From NCBI GenBank assembly GCA_003427395.1, contig BFEA01000187.1, positions 12,069 through 36,305 of the forward strand: DNA of 24,237 bases, given 5' to 3'. Each line of letters opens with the position of its first letter. Positions within the stretch are counted from its first letter, which is position 1. The notes beneath the pieces were generated by a model. It worked only from the letters and a program-made list of their open reading frames with translations, ran no database searches and was not told the DNA's origin. A program made the position numbers and the translations under genes. This stretch comes from Chara braunii (taxonomy: Eukaryota > Streptophyta > Charophyceae > Charales > Characeae). Positions 1-10,005 of the stretch are shown piece by piece.

Positions 1-27
1 GACGAAACAGTTTGTCACAGCCCCTCG

Positions 28-83
28 TTTGTTGTCCTCTTCTCTCTCTCTGCCTACGGTTTACGGGGCAGTTCTGTTTGTGA

Positions 84-88
<5 letters not shown>
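28..88 (+). repeat. Fragment of U2-derived repeat unit (left copy)
   Basis: The pyrimidine-rich run, the CTGCC...GGCAG hairpin and the TTTGTGACGATATA end match the reverse complement of 10374-10430, with only a few substitutions and a one-base indel. At the right-hand copy this segment is the tail of a unit that begins with U2 snRNA-like sequence. Here the U2 part is missing, and similarity fades near position 28. The unit runs into (TA)n exactly as the right copy does. It lies on the opposite strand from the right copy. Confidence 0.7.
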
Positions 89-124
<36 letters not shown>

Positions 125-126
125 TA
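84..126. repeat. (TA)n microsatellite, left half
   Basis: An almost pure TA dinucleotide run, with a single CA interruption near its end. It stops abruptly at the 5' LTR of the gypsy element. The run resumes directly after the 3' LTR at 9562-9622, so the retrotransposon was inserted into one original (TA)n tract of about 100 bp. Confidence 0.9.
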
Positions 127-338
127 TGTGAGGAACGAGCCCTCAAGTAGGGGCCTTGCCATGATGTACATGTTCTGGGCTAAGGCCCCAGCAAGCCTCG
201 TGCCCGCCCTAAGTGAAGGTGGGCCAGCAAATCAACAAGAGCCCTCTGTGCCAAAATTTCACGAAGTGGGGTCCATACAGTTGCAGCACGCCAGTTGGTT
301 GGAGTGCACCGAGTCTCGGATTTCAGCAAATGCTGAAA

Positions 339-371
339 GCCCAGGGCCTCTGAGTTAGTTAGGCCCTGGGC
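339..371. other. LTR hairpin 1
   Basis: A perfect 11-bp inverted repeat (GCCCAGGGCCT and its complement) around an 11-nt loop. The identical structure is at 8732-8764 in the 3' LTR. It could be an RNA structure in the LTR transcript or a termination/processing element. The role is inferred only. Confidence 0.6.
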
Positions 372-490
372 ACTCGAACGTGAGGCCGACAATGCATGCT
401 GGGTATAGAGGCCGAAAATGCCAAAGGGAAATCGGCCCACTATCTGAATCTGGCCGCAGGCCTTGATGAAGGAGGCACAACTGCATTGCC

Positions 491-535
491 CCGGGGCCCA
501 ACTGTATCGGGCTGGGTTCAGCCTCTGGGCCCCGG
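491..535. other. LTR hairpin 2
   Basis: A perfect 10-bp inverted repeat (CCGGGGCCCA with TGGGCCCCGG) separated by 25 nt. It is retained in the 3' LTR with a change only in the loop. Function is unknown. Confidence 0.5.
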
Positions 536-1171
536 TTACAGGCTGAAGGGAGGCCGCCCACACGCTGCACTGGCATATAGGCAAGCAAGGCGACTGGGCA
601 AGGATCTTGGCCATTGCGAGCAAGGCCGGCACGCTGCTGCGTTGCATGCATGCTGCGCTGCGCTAAGGCTGAGAGGACGCAGGCTAGCGTTAGGCGGTAG
701 GGCGTTGCCTGCATACAGGGCGCTTGGCGGCCATAGCCGGGCTGCAGAGGGCGCAGAGGGGTGAAGGGCGAAGGTGGTTCTTCGGACGTGAAGGGCGCTG
801 TGTGGGTAACAGGGACGAGTGTGGGTGAAGAGGACACGTACCTGGTGGAGGTGGAGGTCGGCATTGGTGTTGACATCATCACTCGCTGGTAGTCAAGTTG
901 TCTGGTTGCTTTCATTGCTGTAGTTGTAGGCTAGGCTGTAGAGTAGATAGGGCGCCTGGCGCCATTCNCAAGAGAGAGCTACATTTGGGTTATGCTGTTG
1001 GTGTTGCCCTGTTGGGCATGGACATTGACTCACGATTCTTCTGTATCATTCTCAATTGGATGGTTACTCGGTTCCATTGTGCTATCTGCTTTGGCTTGGA
1101 CTACTTGGACTTCAGTGTGATTTTGCATTCTGGATTTCTGTGCTTCGTCCATATTCATGTTCCTTGCAATT

Positions 1172-1183
1172 TGGTATCGGAGC
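1172..1183 (+). promoter_or_regulatory. Primer binding site, initiator tRNA-Met type
   Basis: TGGTATCGGAGC lies 3 nt after the LTR end. It matches the sequence complementary to the 3' end of plant initiator tRNA-Met (TGGTATCAGAGC) with one A-to-G change. This is where minus-strand cDNA synthesis would be primed. Its placement right after the LTR confirms the LTR boundary and the element's orientation. Confidence 0.85.
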
Positions 1184-2464
1184 TGGTTTGATCGCCACTT
1201 ACCTTTGGCACGCTGGCGTTATACAGACTTGGTGCGTTGACGATGCTTCTTCGCAGTGGGTACTTGTGACGTCAGGCCACTATAGGCGCACGCCCTGGGT
1301 AGAGAGGGGTGCGCCGGAAGGCTATTACGGCAGTGTATGCCGTGGTGACAGGTGGAATGTTTGATTGATGATGAGAGCATGCTGATGTAGCATTGGACTA
1401 AGGTGGCACTGCATTGCGTTGTGGGTGGTACCGAGGTCATGACCGGTCATCAAATGCAACATCAGCTCAATTGGTGAGAAATCTGTGGTTGGGGGCAGCT
1501 ATCTCCAGGTATGTTGATCCCTTACCTTATCTACCTTCTCAATCTCTTCTTACCGTGAGGAAGTGAGTCCAACTTGAGAGTCCTCTCCTTGGTGAGGTGT
1601 CGTGAGCACGCTACCTTGAGAGACGACAATCTTCCCGGGAGCATCTGGAAGGAGAAAGGGCGGTGCCTCTGAAGGGCCCTGGTTGAAGCACTAGGTCACG
1701 GTCACCATGCCAACCCACAGGGAGTAGTGCACGCATGCGATGGCTGCTGTCCTGTTTGGCACTTGCTGCGCTCAGATAGAAGTCTTGCCAAGTGTGCCAG
1801 CCTTGTATGAGACGCTTACCAGACCGTCTATAAACATTTCTGGTTGGGTACTCGGAATGATTCTGGCTGTGATCGTCGTCCTGACTCCGACGTTAAAGAA
1901 TTCCTGAAGAGATGGGGGCTCTCTTAATAATCCTCCTGATCAGCCAGATCATCCGGGTGTAAGGCTCGTTTCCGTACGAGGGTAAATAAGAGTGGGCTGG
2001 TTGGCTTACTTGGCTCTGACTTGGGCACAGGGGTGGGCTGATACACACACGAAAACACTGCTTTGCTCAAGATGCTGTTCGGTATGTTGGATTGAGGGGA
2101 GGGTAGGTTCCAATTGGAGCTCAACTGTGTACACATCTATACCCATCAATCATACATCTGCTACATTGTCTTTTTGTACCTTTGATTAGTTGGTTGACGG
2201 ACTGCTAACCTCACAGACAGATTAGTGTAGGACTGTTGTATGCTGTCATAGCCAGTTCTAACTAATGCTGTTGTAAGTGAACCAATCAGGGTGCATCTAC
2301 ACTATGTAGACAATCTGTGTGAGTATTGTAGACATGCCACTTGATTCGGTATAGTAGGGAACTCGTCGGACACAACTATTCATAGAAAACTTCGTGCCGG
2401 TCAGATACATGCTGCGGTAGGATTCCATTAGGGGATTTTAGTGCAGATACTATCTGCCTAACTA
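1184..2464 (+). other. Gypsy leader region, no gene recognised
   Basis: About 1.3 kb between the PBS and the first gag ATG. Both strands contain only short open frames with no recognisable motif. This is long for a gypsy leader but fits an untranslated region holding packaging signals. I see no repeats or RNA genes in it. Confidence 0.5.
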
Positions 2465-3022
2465 ATGAGTGGGTCAGACCCTGTTGATGATAGAGCTGAT
2501 GGTAGGAGACTAACACGTGCACAGGCACTAAGGGTACCGCACGTGTTCCAGGCCTTGGAGCCAGGAGAAGAAAGACGGCTACGTAGAGCCCGTGCTCTAG
2601 CAGCGGGGATAGCAGCAGCAAACGCAGCAGCTAGAGAGCAGGCAACAGCAGCCAGAGCAGCAGCGATGGCTAATGGCGCAAGCTCTGCTGCGTCATCATC
2701 TGCGTCCTCGTCAGGGACTAATGGGGGCCAGTTGGGAATGCCAACGAGTTCCACAAGTTCCTCGGGCACTTCCGGTTCCACAGGATCTAGACAGTCTTCT
2801 AGTCAAATGGCGGGCGCGCAGTTCAGCCCATTGACCCCGCGTGAGAGGGAGCTCAGAGAGATCCAGCAGGTCGAGAGGCTCCGCCGTAAGTTAGAGCAGG
2901 ACCTGAAAGATGCTACCGATAGAGAAAATGCGATGAAAACTAGAGCAGCCAGACTTGAAACTTTAGAGGCTGACAAGGCTGAATTAGAGGGCTTGGATGA
3001 GTCAGCATTACTGACCCGCTGA
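2465..3022 (+). CDS. Gag N-terminal region, 185 aa, truncated by stop
   Basis: The ATG at 2465 is the first plausible gag start after the leader. The product has a basic, Ala/Arg-rich N-terminal helix region (about residues 15-75), then a low-complexity Ser/Gly/Thr linker (about 75-120), then a highly charged heptad-like stretch (about 125-180) that would form a coiled coil. Gag coiled coils of this kind serve multimerisation of the virus-like particle. A TGA at 3020-3022 cuts it off before the capsid region, which continues downstream after further stops and a frame change. I assign it to gag from position and composition, because no N-terminal gag domain is recognisable by motif. Confidence 0.6.
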   Translation: MSGSDPVDDRADGRRLTRAQALRVPHVFQALEPGEERRLRRARALAAGIAAANAAAREQATAARAAAMANGASSAASSSASSSGTNGGQLGMPTSSTSSSGTSGSTGSRQSSSQMAGAQFSPLTPRERELREIQQVERLRRKLEQDLKDATDRENAMKTRAARLETLEADKAELEGLDESALLTR

Positions 3023-3329
3023 AAGTATTGAAGAAGAATATGCTATCATTGCACGCACAAGTGGACAACAAATTAGACTTCATGTAGAGCACTCTAGACC
3101 AGATCCTAGATGCGTTGACAAGGCCAGGATTCCGGCCACCAGCACAATCGTCGTTGCCGTTATCGGCGATGTCAGGCCCCTTTCCAGTTCAAGCTGGTAC
3201 ATAGCCAAGTGGTACGTCTGCAGCAGTCTCACAGACTGTTGCATCTTCTTCTTTGGGTCCAGCGGTGGGAGCTACACCACTGCAACAACCTGTTCAGCAA
3301 TCTGGACAGCCGCAGGGTCACCTCTTGCC
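3023..3329 (+). pseudogene. Gag linker region, broken
   Basis: Between the truncated N-terminal piece and the capsid region. Translation gives fragments of a coiled coil followed by a Ser/Gln/Pro-rich linker, interrupted by two more stops (a TAG near 3086 and another near 3203). A frame change near 3330 leads into the capsid frame. It looks like decayed gag and not a separate gene. Confidence 0.5.
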
Positions 3330-4214
3330 TTCTCAGGCGAGGGAAAGGGCGAAGAACTCAACACTTGGTTGAGAACAGTCCCGGTTTGGGTGAAGGCCAA
3401 GAGAACCTTGCTAGAGGACGAACTGGTAACTGCGGCATCTTACCTGGAGGGTAAGGCAGCCAAGTGGTTAGATCGTGTAGTTATAAAGAACGGGTATGGG
3501 CGACGCATGGCGGACTGGGCTAAGTCTTTGACGTTAGACCAGTTCATGGAAATGGTAGAAGCTCGATGGCATAGTCCACAGGAGGCACAAAAGACCACTG
3601 ATGCCATTAACAAACTAGACCAACGAAAGTTCAGGTCAGTTAGAGAGCTTACGACTACCGTTGAGAGCCTGATCCTCGTCCCAGGCATCAACTACAGTGA
3701 CCAGTTCCTGTTAACAACGTTTGTTAGATGTTTGCCAGAGAACATCTGGAACTTGCTGGCCAGCGAGGCACGCACAGAGTATCACTCGTTTGAGACATTG
3801 TCTAGGAAGGCTTTAGATTTGGAGGCCACTCTAGGCAATGCTCAACCAATCTCACAGAATGACTCAAAGAAGAAGAAGAGTCCTCATGGGTGGAAGAAGA
3901 AGGGAGCAAAGTTGATGATGGTTGAGTCTGATGGGACTCAAACTGAGATTGACGAACTCTCTAACCTGATGGACTATTCAGTGTATGACGGCAAGGAGGT
4001 TGCTGAGGGTAGCACCCTCGCCGCAGTAGTAAAGACTAAGGCCAGTGCCCGAGGGAAGGGCCAACCTAGGGGTCAAGGGAAGACAGCCTCCAATCAGACC
4101 AAACAGGCTGAGTGGATTAAGGTAGGTCTTGATCAAGACGTGTGGCGTGACCGCCGAACGCGTGGTGCTTGTATCAACTGCGGGGAATACGGACACACGC
4201 AGTACAAGTGCTAG
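3330..4214 (+). pseudogene. gag: Gag capsid and zinc-knuckle nucleocapsid region
   Basis: Open from about 3330 (reading FSGEG...LNTWL) to the TAG at 4212-4214. The central part has the retrotransposon gag pattern with AASYLEGKAAKWLD, a Trp/Phe-spaced helical region and a YSDQFLLTTFVRCLP block. A basic Lys-rich segment follows. It ends in a CCHC zinc knuckle (CINCGEYGHTQYKC; spacing C-2-C-4-H-4-C), which binds the element's RNA. The last Cys codon lies directly before the TAG. The same frame reads on in gag-like sequence to about 4290, so this stop is probably a mutation and gag was once longer or fused to pol. The ATG at 3369 is only an internal methionine. Upstream gag is in another frame, so the copy is broken. 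Confidence 0.85.
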
Positions 4215-4903
4215 AACGCTAAGGTTACGCAAAAGGTTGCTCCAAAGATGGGGGCAACTTATTCCCAGACTTCTAGCTCGGGAAACACGTAAGGTCAGTG
4301 GAAGTAATAGCTGCTTCTACTCAAGATGAAGTGGGATTGATACCCTCCCCACTTCATGACAAGGCCAAGGCTAATGACCCCTTAGTCACCCCGCAGACAC
4401 AACTAGACCAAACTATGCTCTGTACGTTAGATGTGTCTGAAGCCTTAGAGGACTTGGAGAGTGAGCGGTCAAACAAGGACCCTCGTGAGTCTTGGGTGGC
4501 GCTAAGGAAAGGTCCTAGAGGGGAATATTTCGTGGTGGAGGTCGATGTAGGAGGCCGCAAATGTGGTGCCTTCATAGACATAGGCTCCACGCGAAATTAC
4601 ATAAGTCGTGACTGTTTGGAAAGGTTGCACCTACAGGACCGGGTATGACACCTTAGTAGACCAGTAGCATCTGCTTTGGCCAATAAGGAGTGCATGATTG
4701 TAACAGACTATATCAAGGACGTAGTCTGTACCTTCTCCTATGGAGGAGGTGAGCTTAACCATAAGATCTCGTTCTTGGTTAGCGACGACCTGCCATTCGA
4801 AATGTTATTAGGCATGTACTACCTCGAAGTTGCTAAGCCCCAGTTCGACTGGGATAAGAAGGTGCTCAAGCATAAGTTGCCCGATGACCGAACTATCAGA
4901 TAA
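4215..4903 (+). pseudogene. pol: Aspartic protease region of pol
   Basis: The frame used by all later pol pieces opens here from about 4275. It encodes a retropepsin-like domain: a beta-rich block, then the active-site region AFIDIGSTRNYIS, where the usual D-T/S-G is D-I-G, and later a hydrophobic FEMLLGMYYLE block matching the conserved second half of gypsy proteases (usually ...LLGMDWL). The protease would cleave the Gag-Pol polyprotein. The D-I-G substitution at the catalytic triplet would probably impair it. An in-frame TGA (4646-4648) splits the domain and a TAA (4901-4903) ends it. It is joined to gag through a one-base frame change in 4270-4295. Confidence 0.8.
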
Positions 4904-5292
4904 ACTAAGTTCAAGGTCATTAGTATTATAGATACTTATGGCTGCTTGTGCGCATCAGCGTTCTACAACTACTATAAGCAGAACCAAAAGGAGGGTATGT
5001 ACCCTGTTTATGTCTCAGAGAAGGGGGAGGCTGTTAAAACACCTCCAGAGATAGAACGCGTCGTTGCTAAGTTCCCCGATCTGTTCGAGGAGCCCACAGG
5101 AGTTGTAGAAAGGGAAGTCGTCCACGCTATAGAAATCATTCCAGAGAGTAAGACCCCAAAAGGAAGGATCTATAGGATGGCCCCCGCCGAGTTAGATGAA
5201 CTTCGTCGACAACTTAAGGAGTTGACAGAGAAGGGTTGGATTCGGCCTAGTACTTCCCCTTACGGATCACCCGTTCTATTCGTACCGAAGAA
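4904..5292 (+). pseudogene. pol: Reverse transcriptase N-terminal part, cut by a transposon
   Basis: In the same frame as the protease. It covers the connector and the first RT blocks: the KFPDLFEE segment, a Gln/Lys-rich helix, KGWIRPSTSPYGSPV and LFVPK. In an intact gypsy RT the LFVPK block runs straight into a GGTLRMC-FDYRGLN block. Here the two are separated by a 520-bp insertion starting at 5293. Reading into the insertion ends at 5407 and is not meaningful. Confidence 0.9.
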
Positions 5293-5812
5293 CAACAGAA
5301 AAATTCCCACGAGAATGAAAGTTGAAAAACATTTTATAAAAAAAAAGTCCTTCATATTTATAAACTATCATTCCAATGTTCGTCCAATTCTAAAATTTTC
5401 AATTTAACTTGATAAGTTCCCGTCAAAATATGAGTTTTGCCTTCCAACTACATCTATTTGTTCAAGATGGAATGAAAGTCTGGACGAGTTTATGAAATGT
5501 TTTAATCAGACTTTCATTCTACTACAACAAATATCTTCTAATTTAGATTGGATTAACTTATTTATGACTGAAAATCCTTACTTAGAATGATAGTCCAATT
5601 AAAATATTTCATGAACTCAGCCAGACTTTCATTCCATCTCTAGCATGCATTTCAAATAAGAAGGGATACCCCATTCTTGGAAGGAAAGTTTTCAAGTAAG
5701 ATGAAAATTTTTAAAATTAGAATGACATTTTTTTAAATGGAATGTAAATTTGAAATTTAGAATGCAATTTTACTCTAGAATGATTATTTAATTCTGGGAA
5801 TTTTTTCTGTTG
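5293..5812. mobile_element. Non-autonomous DNA transposon (MITE-like), ~520 bp, inside RT
   Basis: Ends are a 17/18-bp terminal inverted repeat: CAACAGAAAAATTCCCA at 5293-5309 and its complement (one extra A) at 5795-5812. AA flanks both sides (5291-5292 and 5813-5814). Removing the insert plus one AA restores an uninterrupted RT reading frame, which fixes the boundaries. The interior is AT-rich, has no coding potential and contains repeated AGAATGA/GGAATGAAAG motifs in both orientations, including an inverted pair at about 5467-5485 and 5621-5640. Such subterminal motif clusters are typical of transposase-binding regions. A TSD of AA (or AAG if the ends shift) does not identify the superfamily. 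Confidence 0.85.
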
Positions 5813-7288
5813 AAGGGGGGTACTTTGAGGATGTGCTTTGACTATAGAGGCCTCAATGCCATCACTGTGAAGAACGCAGAGCCTCTACCTCGCATAGACG
5901 ACCTATTGGATAGGGTGCAGGGATGCAAGTACTATAGCAAGATAGACTTGAAATCCGGATACCATCAGATCGCAATAAGACCCGAGGGCCAACACAAAAC
6001 AGCTTTTCAGACTAGATATGGTCTGTATGAGTTTGTTGTGATGCCTTTCGGTCTTTGTAATGCGCCGGGTACATTCCAGCACGCTATGAATCGGATCTTC
6101 CATGACCATTTAGATAAGTTTGTCGTGGTCTACTTAGACGACATTCTTATCTTTAGTAAGTCTGCCGAGGAGCACGCACAACATGTTGAGAAGGTACTCT
6201 CACTCCTGCGACAGCACAAGTATAAGGTCAACTTAGAGAAGTGCGAGTTTGGCCGCACTAAGATATTATACTTGGGTCATGAAGTATCCGCGGAGGGGAT
6301 TAGGCCGAAAGATGCGAAGGTGGCTAGTATTCGAGACTGGCCACGACCTCAGACAGTCGCTGAGGTCTGATCATTCTTAGGAATGTGCGGCTACTATAGG
6401 AACTTCGTAAAGAACTATTCTACAGTCGCCTCTCCTTTGACTAATCTAACTCGACTTGACACACCGTGGGACTGGAGTGATGAGTGCGAGGGTGCTTTCA
6501 AGAGATTGAAGCATGCACTCATGAATCATGAGGTCCTCATGGTTCCCGATCCTCAGAAGCCGTTCATAGTGACCACTGACGCAAGCCAATACGACATTGG
6601 CGCAGTGCTGGCTCAGCAGGATGGGAAGAAGTTGAGACCGATTGAGTACATGAGTAAGAAAATGTCATCAAAGAAGTTGGCTAAGTCCACCTACGAAAGG
6701 GAACTCTATGCTCTCTACAAGGCACTTGTCCATTGGAGACACTTCCTTTTGGGAAGGTTCTTCTACCTGAGGACTGATCATCAGACCCTCAAATGGATCA
6801 AGACTCAACCGGCTCTTTCTGATGCACTCAAGCGATGGATTGAGGTCATAGACCAATACGACTTCAAGCTTGAGTACCTGAAGGGAGAGTACAACAAGGT
6901 TGCAGACGCGCTATCCCGTAGAGCAGACTACCTAGGTGCGCTAGTTTCTGACTTTGGCATATCTAATGAAGTAACTCAATCATTTGTGGGAGCCTATCAG
7001 GAAGACCCTGTCACGATGGACATCATCCGCAAACTTCAGGCAAAAGACAAGGCCACAGAAAGTGAGTTTGTGATGGTGGACGGGCTAATCTATCTTGATA
7101 AGGCCGGACTAAAGAGATTGGTAGTTCCATCTAGTGAACAGTTGTGTAGTTTATTTTTAGGCAAATGTCATGACGCAACTGGGCACTTTGGCTACAAGAA
7201 GACGAGTGCTAACTTAGTACAACGATTTTGGTGGCCCAGAATGCTAGATGACGCAAAGAAGTATGTTGAGACCTGTCAGGTCTGTTAG
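5813..7288 (+). pseudogene. pol: Reverse transcriptase, RNase H and integrase zinc-binding region
   Basis: Continues the pol frame after the MITE. RT blocks in order: LRMCFDYRGLN, KIDLKSGYHQI (first catalytic Asp), TAFQTRYGLYEF, VMPFGLCNAPGTFQ, the VVYLDDILIFS catalytic YxDD box, and YLGHEVS. The connection and RNase H follow: FIVTTDASQYDIGAVLAQ, YERELYAL and LRTDHQTLKWI. Next is the integrase N-terminal zinc-binding region, with the two His in HDATGHFG and the two Cys in CQVC. An in-frame TGA at 6368-6370 separates RT from RNase H, and a TAG at 7286-7288 follows CQVC. Catalytic residues are intact but the stops would prevent a full Pol. Confidence 0.95.
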
Positions 7289-8482
7289 CGGGACAAGCCG
7301 CGAACTCAAGCCCGGCTTGGGTTGTTGAAGCCTTTACCTATTCCTGATGGTCCAGGATTGAGTGTTTCCATGGATTTCATGGACACCCTAGTGACTAGCA
7401 TGAGTGGTAAGAGGCACATTTTCGTCATCATTGACCGATTCACCAAGTACGCTAGACTAGTACCAATGCCAGAGACAGTCAGAACAGAATACGTCATCAA
7501 GTTGTTCAAGGACAACTGGGTAAGGGACTTTGGTTTACCAAAGACCATCATTAGTGACCGAGACGTCCGATTCACAAGTGAGTTGTGGAAGAAGACTGCG
7601 GAACAGATGGGCAGTCAACTTCAGATGACTTCAGGGAATTATCCCGAAGTCAACGGACAGGCCGAACAAATGAATAGACTTGTACAACACTTGCTGAGGC
7701 ATTACATCAAGCCCAACCAGGATGACTGGGATGAGCAGTTACCTCTCATCGCCAACCTGTACAACAATGTTGTACATAGCAGTACCGACGTTAGTCCTAA
7801 CCAACTGCACTTAGGATGGAAGCCTAGATCAACACTTGACTTCCTCCTACCTGAAAATCGACCCGCTGCAACTCCAAGCACACTTGAATACCGTGTGCAA
7901 TATGAGAAGTTGTTGCAAGAGGCTGTTGAACATATGAAGAAAGCTCGGCAAGCCATGATTGCTTCTGAGAATCAACATCGCAGACAGTCCACATTTCAGG
8001 TAGGGGAACGTGTCTGGGTCAAGGCTAGTGAGTTAGGACAGGAGTTCGGAATATCTCGTAAACTAATGCCTCAGTACTTTGGTCCCTGGGAAGTCTTGGA
8101 TGTAGCGGGGGATGAGTTGGATGATCCCACATATGTCATTCGCGTCCGTGGACACCTACGCACCCACCCAGTCTTTCATGCCTCAAAGCTTGCACCTTTC
8201 GCAGAGACTGATGAATTCCCTTCCAGGAGATCAATGCTGCCCCCAACCATGGATGGACAAGTCGACATCGACAACATTGTGGATCACAGGGACATGCCTG
8301 TTGCAAAGCCGCTGGGTCGAGGAAGACCTCCTAAACCCAAGAGAGAATATCGCGTCAGATTCAGGCATCACACAGATCCCAAAGAAGATTGGTGGTTCAT
8401 CAGGGAGGAACTGATTGAGACAGCTCCTCAGGTGGTGGTAGAATATGAAAGGAAGCTAAAAGGGAAGGCACCTGCGAAGTAA
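7289..8482 (+). pseudogene. pol: Integrase core and chromodomain-like C-terminus
   Basis: In frame with the preceding pol piece beyond the TAG, and open for about 400 codons to TAA 8480-8482. From the leucine codon at 7322, the DDE triad is D18 (SMDFMD), D79 (IISDRD) and E115 (NGQAEQ), which gives the expected D-x60-D-x35-E spacing. The GPY/F-type region follows (PQYFGPWEVLD, HPVFHASKLAPF). The last ~60 residues resemble a chromodomain: IDNIVDHR, a basic stretch, EYRVRF, then DWWFIREELIETAPQVVVEYE. Chromodomain integrases of plant chromoviruses steer insertion toward heterochromatin. The piece itself is intact, but no upstream start would express it as a separate protein. It ends 24 nt before the PPT. 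Confidence 0.93.
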
Positions 8483-8506
8483 GCATCTCAGCGGACTTTC
8501 GAAGCT

Positions 8507-8519
8507 AAGGGGGATGGAA
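8507..8519 (+). promoter_or_regulatory. Polypurine tract
   Basis: AAGGGGGATGGAA directly abuts the TG of the 3' LTR. This is where RNase H leaves the primer for plus-strand synthesis. Its position confirms the LTR start at 8520. Confidence 0.85.
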
Positions 8520-9557
8520 TGTGAGGAACGAGCCCTCAAGTAGGGGCCTTGCCATAATGTACATGTTATGGGCTAAGGCCCCAGCAAGCCTCGTGCCCGC
8601 CCTAAGTGAAGGCGGGCCAGCAAATCAACAAGAGCCCTTTGTGCCAACATTTCATGAAGTGGGGTCCATACAGTTGCAGCACGCCAGTTGGTTGGAGTGC
8701 ACCGAGTCTCGGATTTCAGCAAATGCTAAAAGCCCAGGGCCTCTGAGTTAGTTAGGCCCTGGGCACTCGAACGTGAGGCCGACAATGCATGCTGGGTATA
8801 GAGGCCGAAAATGCCAAAGGGAAATCGGCCCACTATCTGAATCTGGCCGCAGGCCTTGATGAAGGAGGTGCAACTGCATTGCCCCGGGGCCCAACTGTAT
8901 CGGGCTGGGTTCAACCTCTGGGCCCCGGTTACAGGCTGAAGGGAGGCCGCCCACACGCTGCACTGGCATATAGGCAAGCAGGGCGAGTGGGCAGGGATCT
9001 TGGCCATTGCGAGCAAGGCTGGCACGCTGCTGCGTTGCATGCATGCTGCGCTGCGCTAAGGCTGAGAAGACGCAGGCTAGCGCTAGGCGGTAGGGCGCTG
9101 CCTGCATACAGGGCGCTTGGCGGCCATAGCCGGGCTGCAGAGGGCGCAGAGGGGTGAAGGGCGAAGGTGGTTCTTCGGAGGTGAAGGGCACTGTGTGGGT
9201 AACAGGGAAGAGTGTGGGTGAAGAGGACACGTACCTGGTGGAGGTGGGGGTCGACATTGGTGTTGACATCATCACTCGCTAGTAGTCAAGTTGTCTGGTT
9301 GCTTTCATTGCTGTAGTTGTAGGCTAGGCTTTAGAGTAGATAGGGCGCCTGGCGCCATTCACAAGAGAGAGCTACATTTGGGTTATGCTGTTGGTGTTGC
9401 CGTGTTGGGCATGGACATTGACTCACGATGCTTCTGTATCATTCTCAATTGGATGGTTACTCGGTTCCATTGTGCTATCTGCTTTGGCTTGGACTACTTG
9501 GACTTCAGTGTGATTTTACATTCTGGATTGATGTGCTTCGTCCATATTCATGTTCCT

Positions 9558-9561
<4 letters not shown>
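8520..9561 (+). repeat. 3' LTR of gypsy element
   Basis: 1042 bp, collinear with 127-1168. It starts TGTGAGGAACG right after the PPT and ends TTCCTTGCA, and is followed at once by (TA)n. Both hairpins of the 5' LTR are preserved (8732-8764 and about 8884-8928). Confidence 0.95.

Positions 9562-9622
<61 letters not shown>
9562..9622. repeat. (TA)n microsatellite, right half
   Basis: A pure TA run beginning at the last base of the 3' LTR. Together with 84-126 it forms the interrupted tract into which the gypsy element inserted. Confidence 0.9.
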
Positions 9623-9626
<4 letters not shown>

Positions 9627-9678
9627 GTAATGTTTCCCGTTGTTGGGATATCTTGTTTTGTTGTGGTAATCTTGTCTG

Positions 9679-10005
9679 CATCCCGGTTGGTTTTGTCCCG
9701 TTATTCGGTCTAAGCAGGTAGCGGTGCTTCATGTGGAACCATTGATCCGGGCTTTGTTATTGTTTTGGCATCCTGGTTGGTAGTTTCCCGTTGTTCAGCC
9801 TTTTGGAAAGCGGGGCGGTGCTTGCATGTGGGAATCATCATCCAGGATTGTTTTTTATACCTGTCCTCCGAGTTCTTTTTGATTTTTTTGCAGACAAGAA
9901 TGCTTGACATCCTGGTTGGTCTTGTCCCGTCGTTTGGTCTGTGGGCAGGGGAGGTGCTTGCATGTGGGACTTGTCATCTGGGATCTGTTTTGTTGCCCCC
10001 TGTTC
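9679..10005. repeat. Three imperfect direct repeats of ~90 bp
   Basis: Copies start at 9679, 9769 and 9908, each with CATCC(C/T)GGTTGG. Each continues through a TTTCCCG/TTGTCCCG block, a GGTGCTT...CATGTGG block and a GATC/CATC-CNGGNT block. A partial copy may precede at about 9630. The second copy is followed by about 47 bp of extra T-rich sequence. Translated fragments recur in different frames, so it may be decayed repeat-coding sequence, but no protein is recognisable. Confidence 0.6.

Larger units (their letters stand above)
127..1168 (+). repeat. 5' LTR of gypsy element
   Basis: Begins TGTGAGGAACG and ends TTCCTTGCA. It is collinear over its full 1042 bp with 8520-9561, with about 29 substitutions and no indels by eye. 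It contains two strong perfect hairpins (339-371 and 491-535), both kept in the 3' LTR. One ambiguous base (n) occurs at 968. No open reading frame in it resembles a known protein; short ORFs on both strands are incidental to its GC-rich sequence. Confidence 0.95.
127..9561 (+). mobile_element. Ty3/gypsy LTR retrotransposon, chromovirus type, degenerate
   Basis: A full-length element of about 9.4 kb: LTR, PBS, gag, protease, RT, RNase H, integrase with a chromodomain-like C-terminus, PPT, LTR. The order protease-RT-RNase H-integrase defines Ty3/gypsy, and the C-terminal chromodomain-like segment places it among plant chromoviruses. LTR ends are TG...CA. The 4 bp on each side (123-126 and 9562-9565) are both TATA, which fits a target-site duplication but is ambiguous because the target is (TA)n. 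From the protease onward all coding pieces lie in one frame, interrupted by four in-frame stops and one DNA-transposon insertion. Gag carries a stop and at least one frameshift. This copy is therefore non-autonomous. About 29 substitutions separate the 1042-bp LTRs, which indicates fairly recent insertion. Confidence 0.95.

Noticed and set aside
355-915. Long minus-strand ORF in the gypsy LTR (also 8748-9275)
   Set aside because: Present in both LTRs only because they are copies. The two versions differ by substitutions with no sign of protein-level conservation, and the composition explains the open frame.
4298-7288. Stop codons in gypsy pol as possible programmed recoding, given the young LTRs
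   Set aside because: LTR divergence of ~2.8% means roughly 1.4% change per copy, or about 60-75 substitutions over gag-pol. A handful of new stops is about what neutral decay would give, and the stops are of different types with no stimulatory context.
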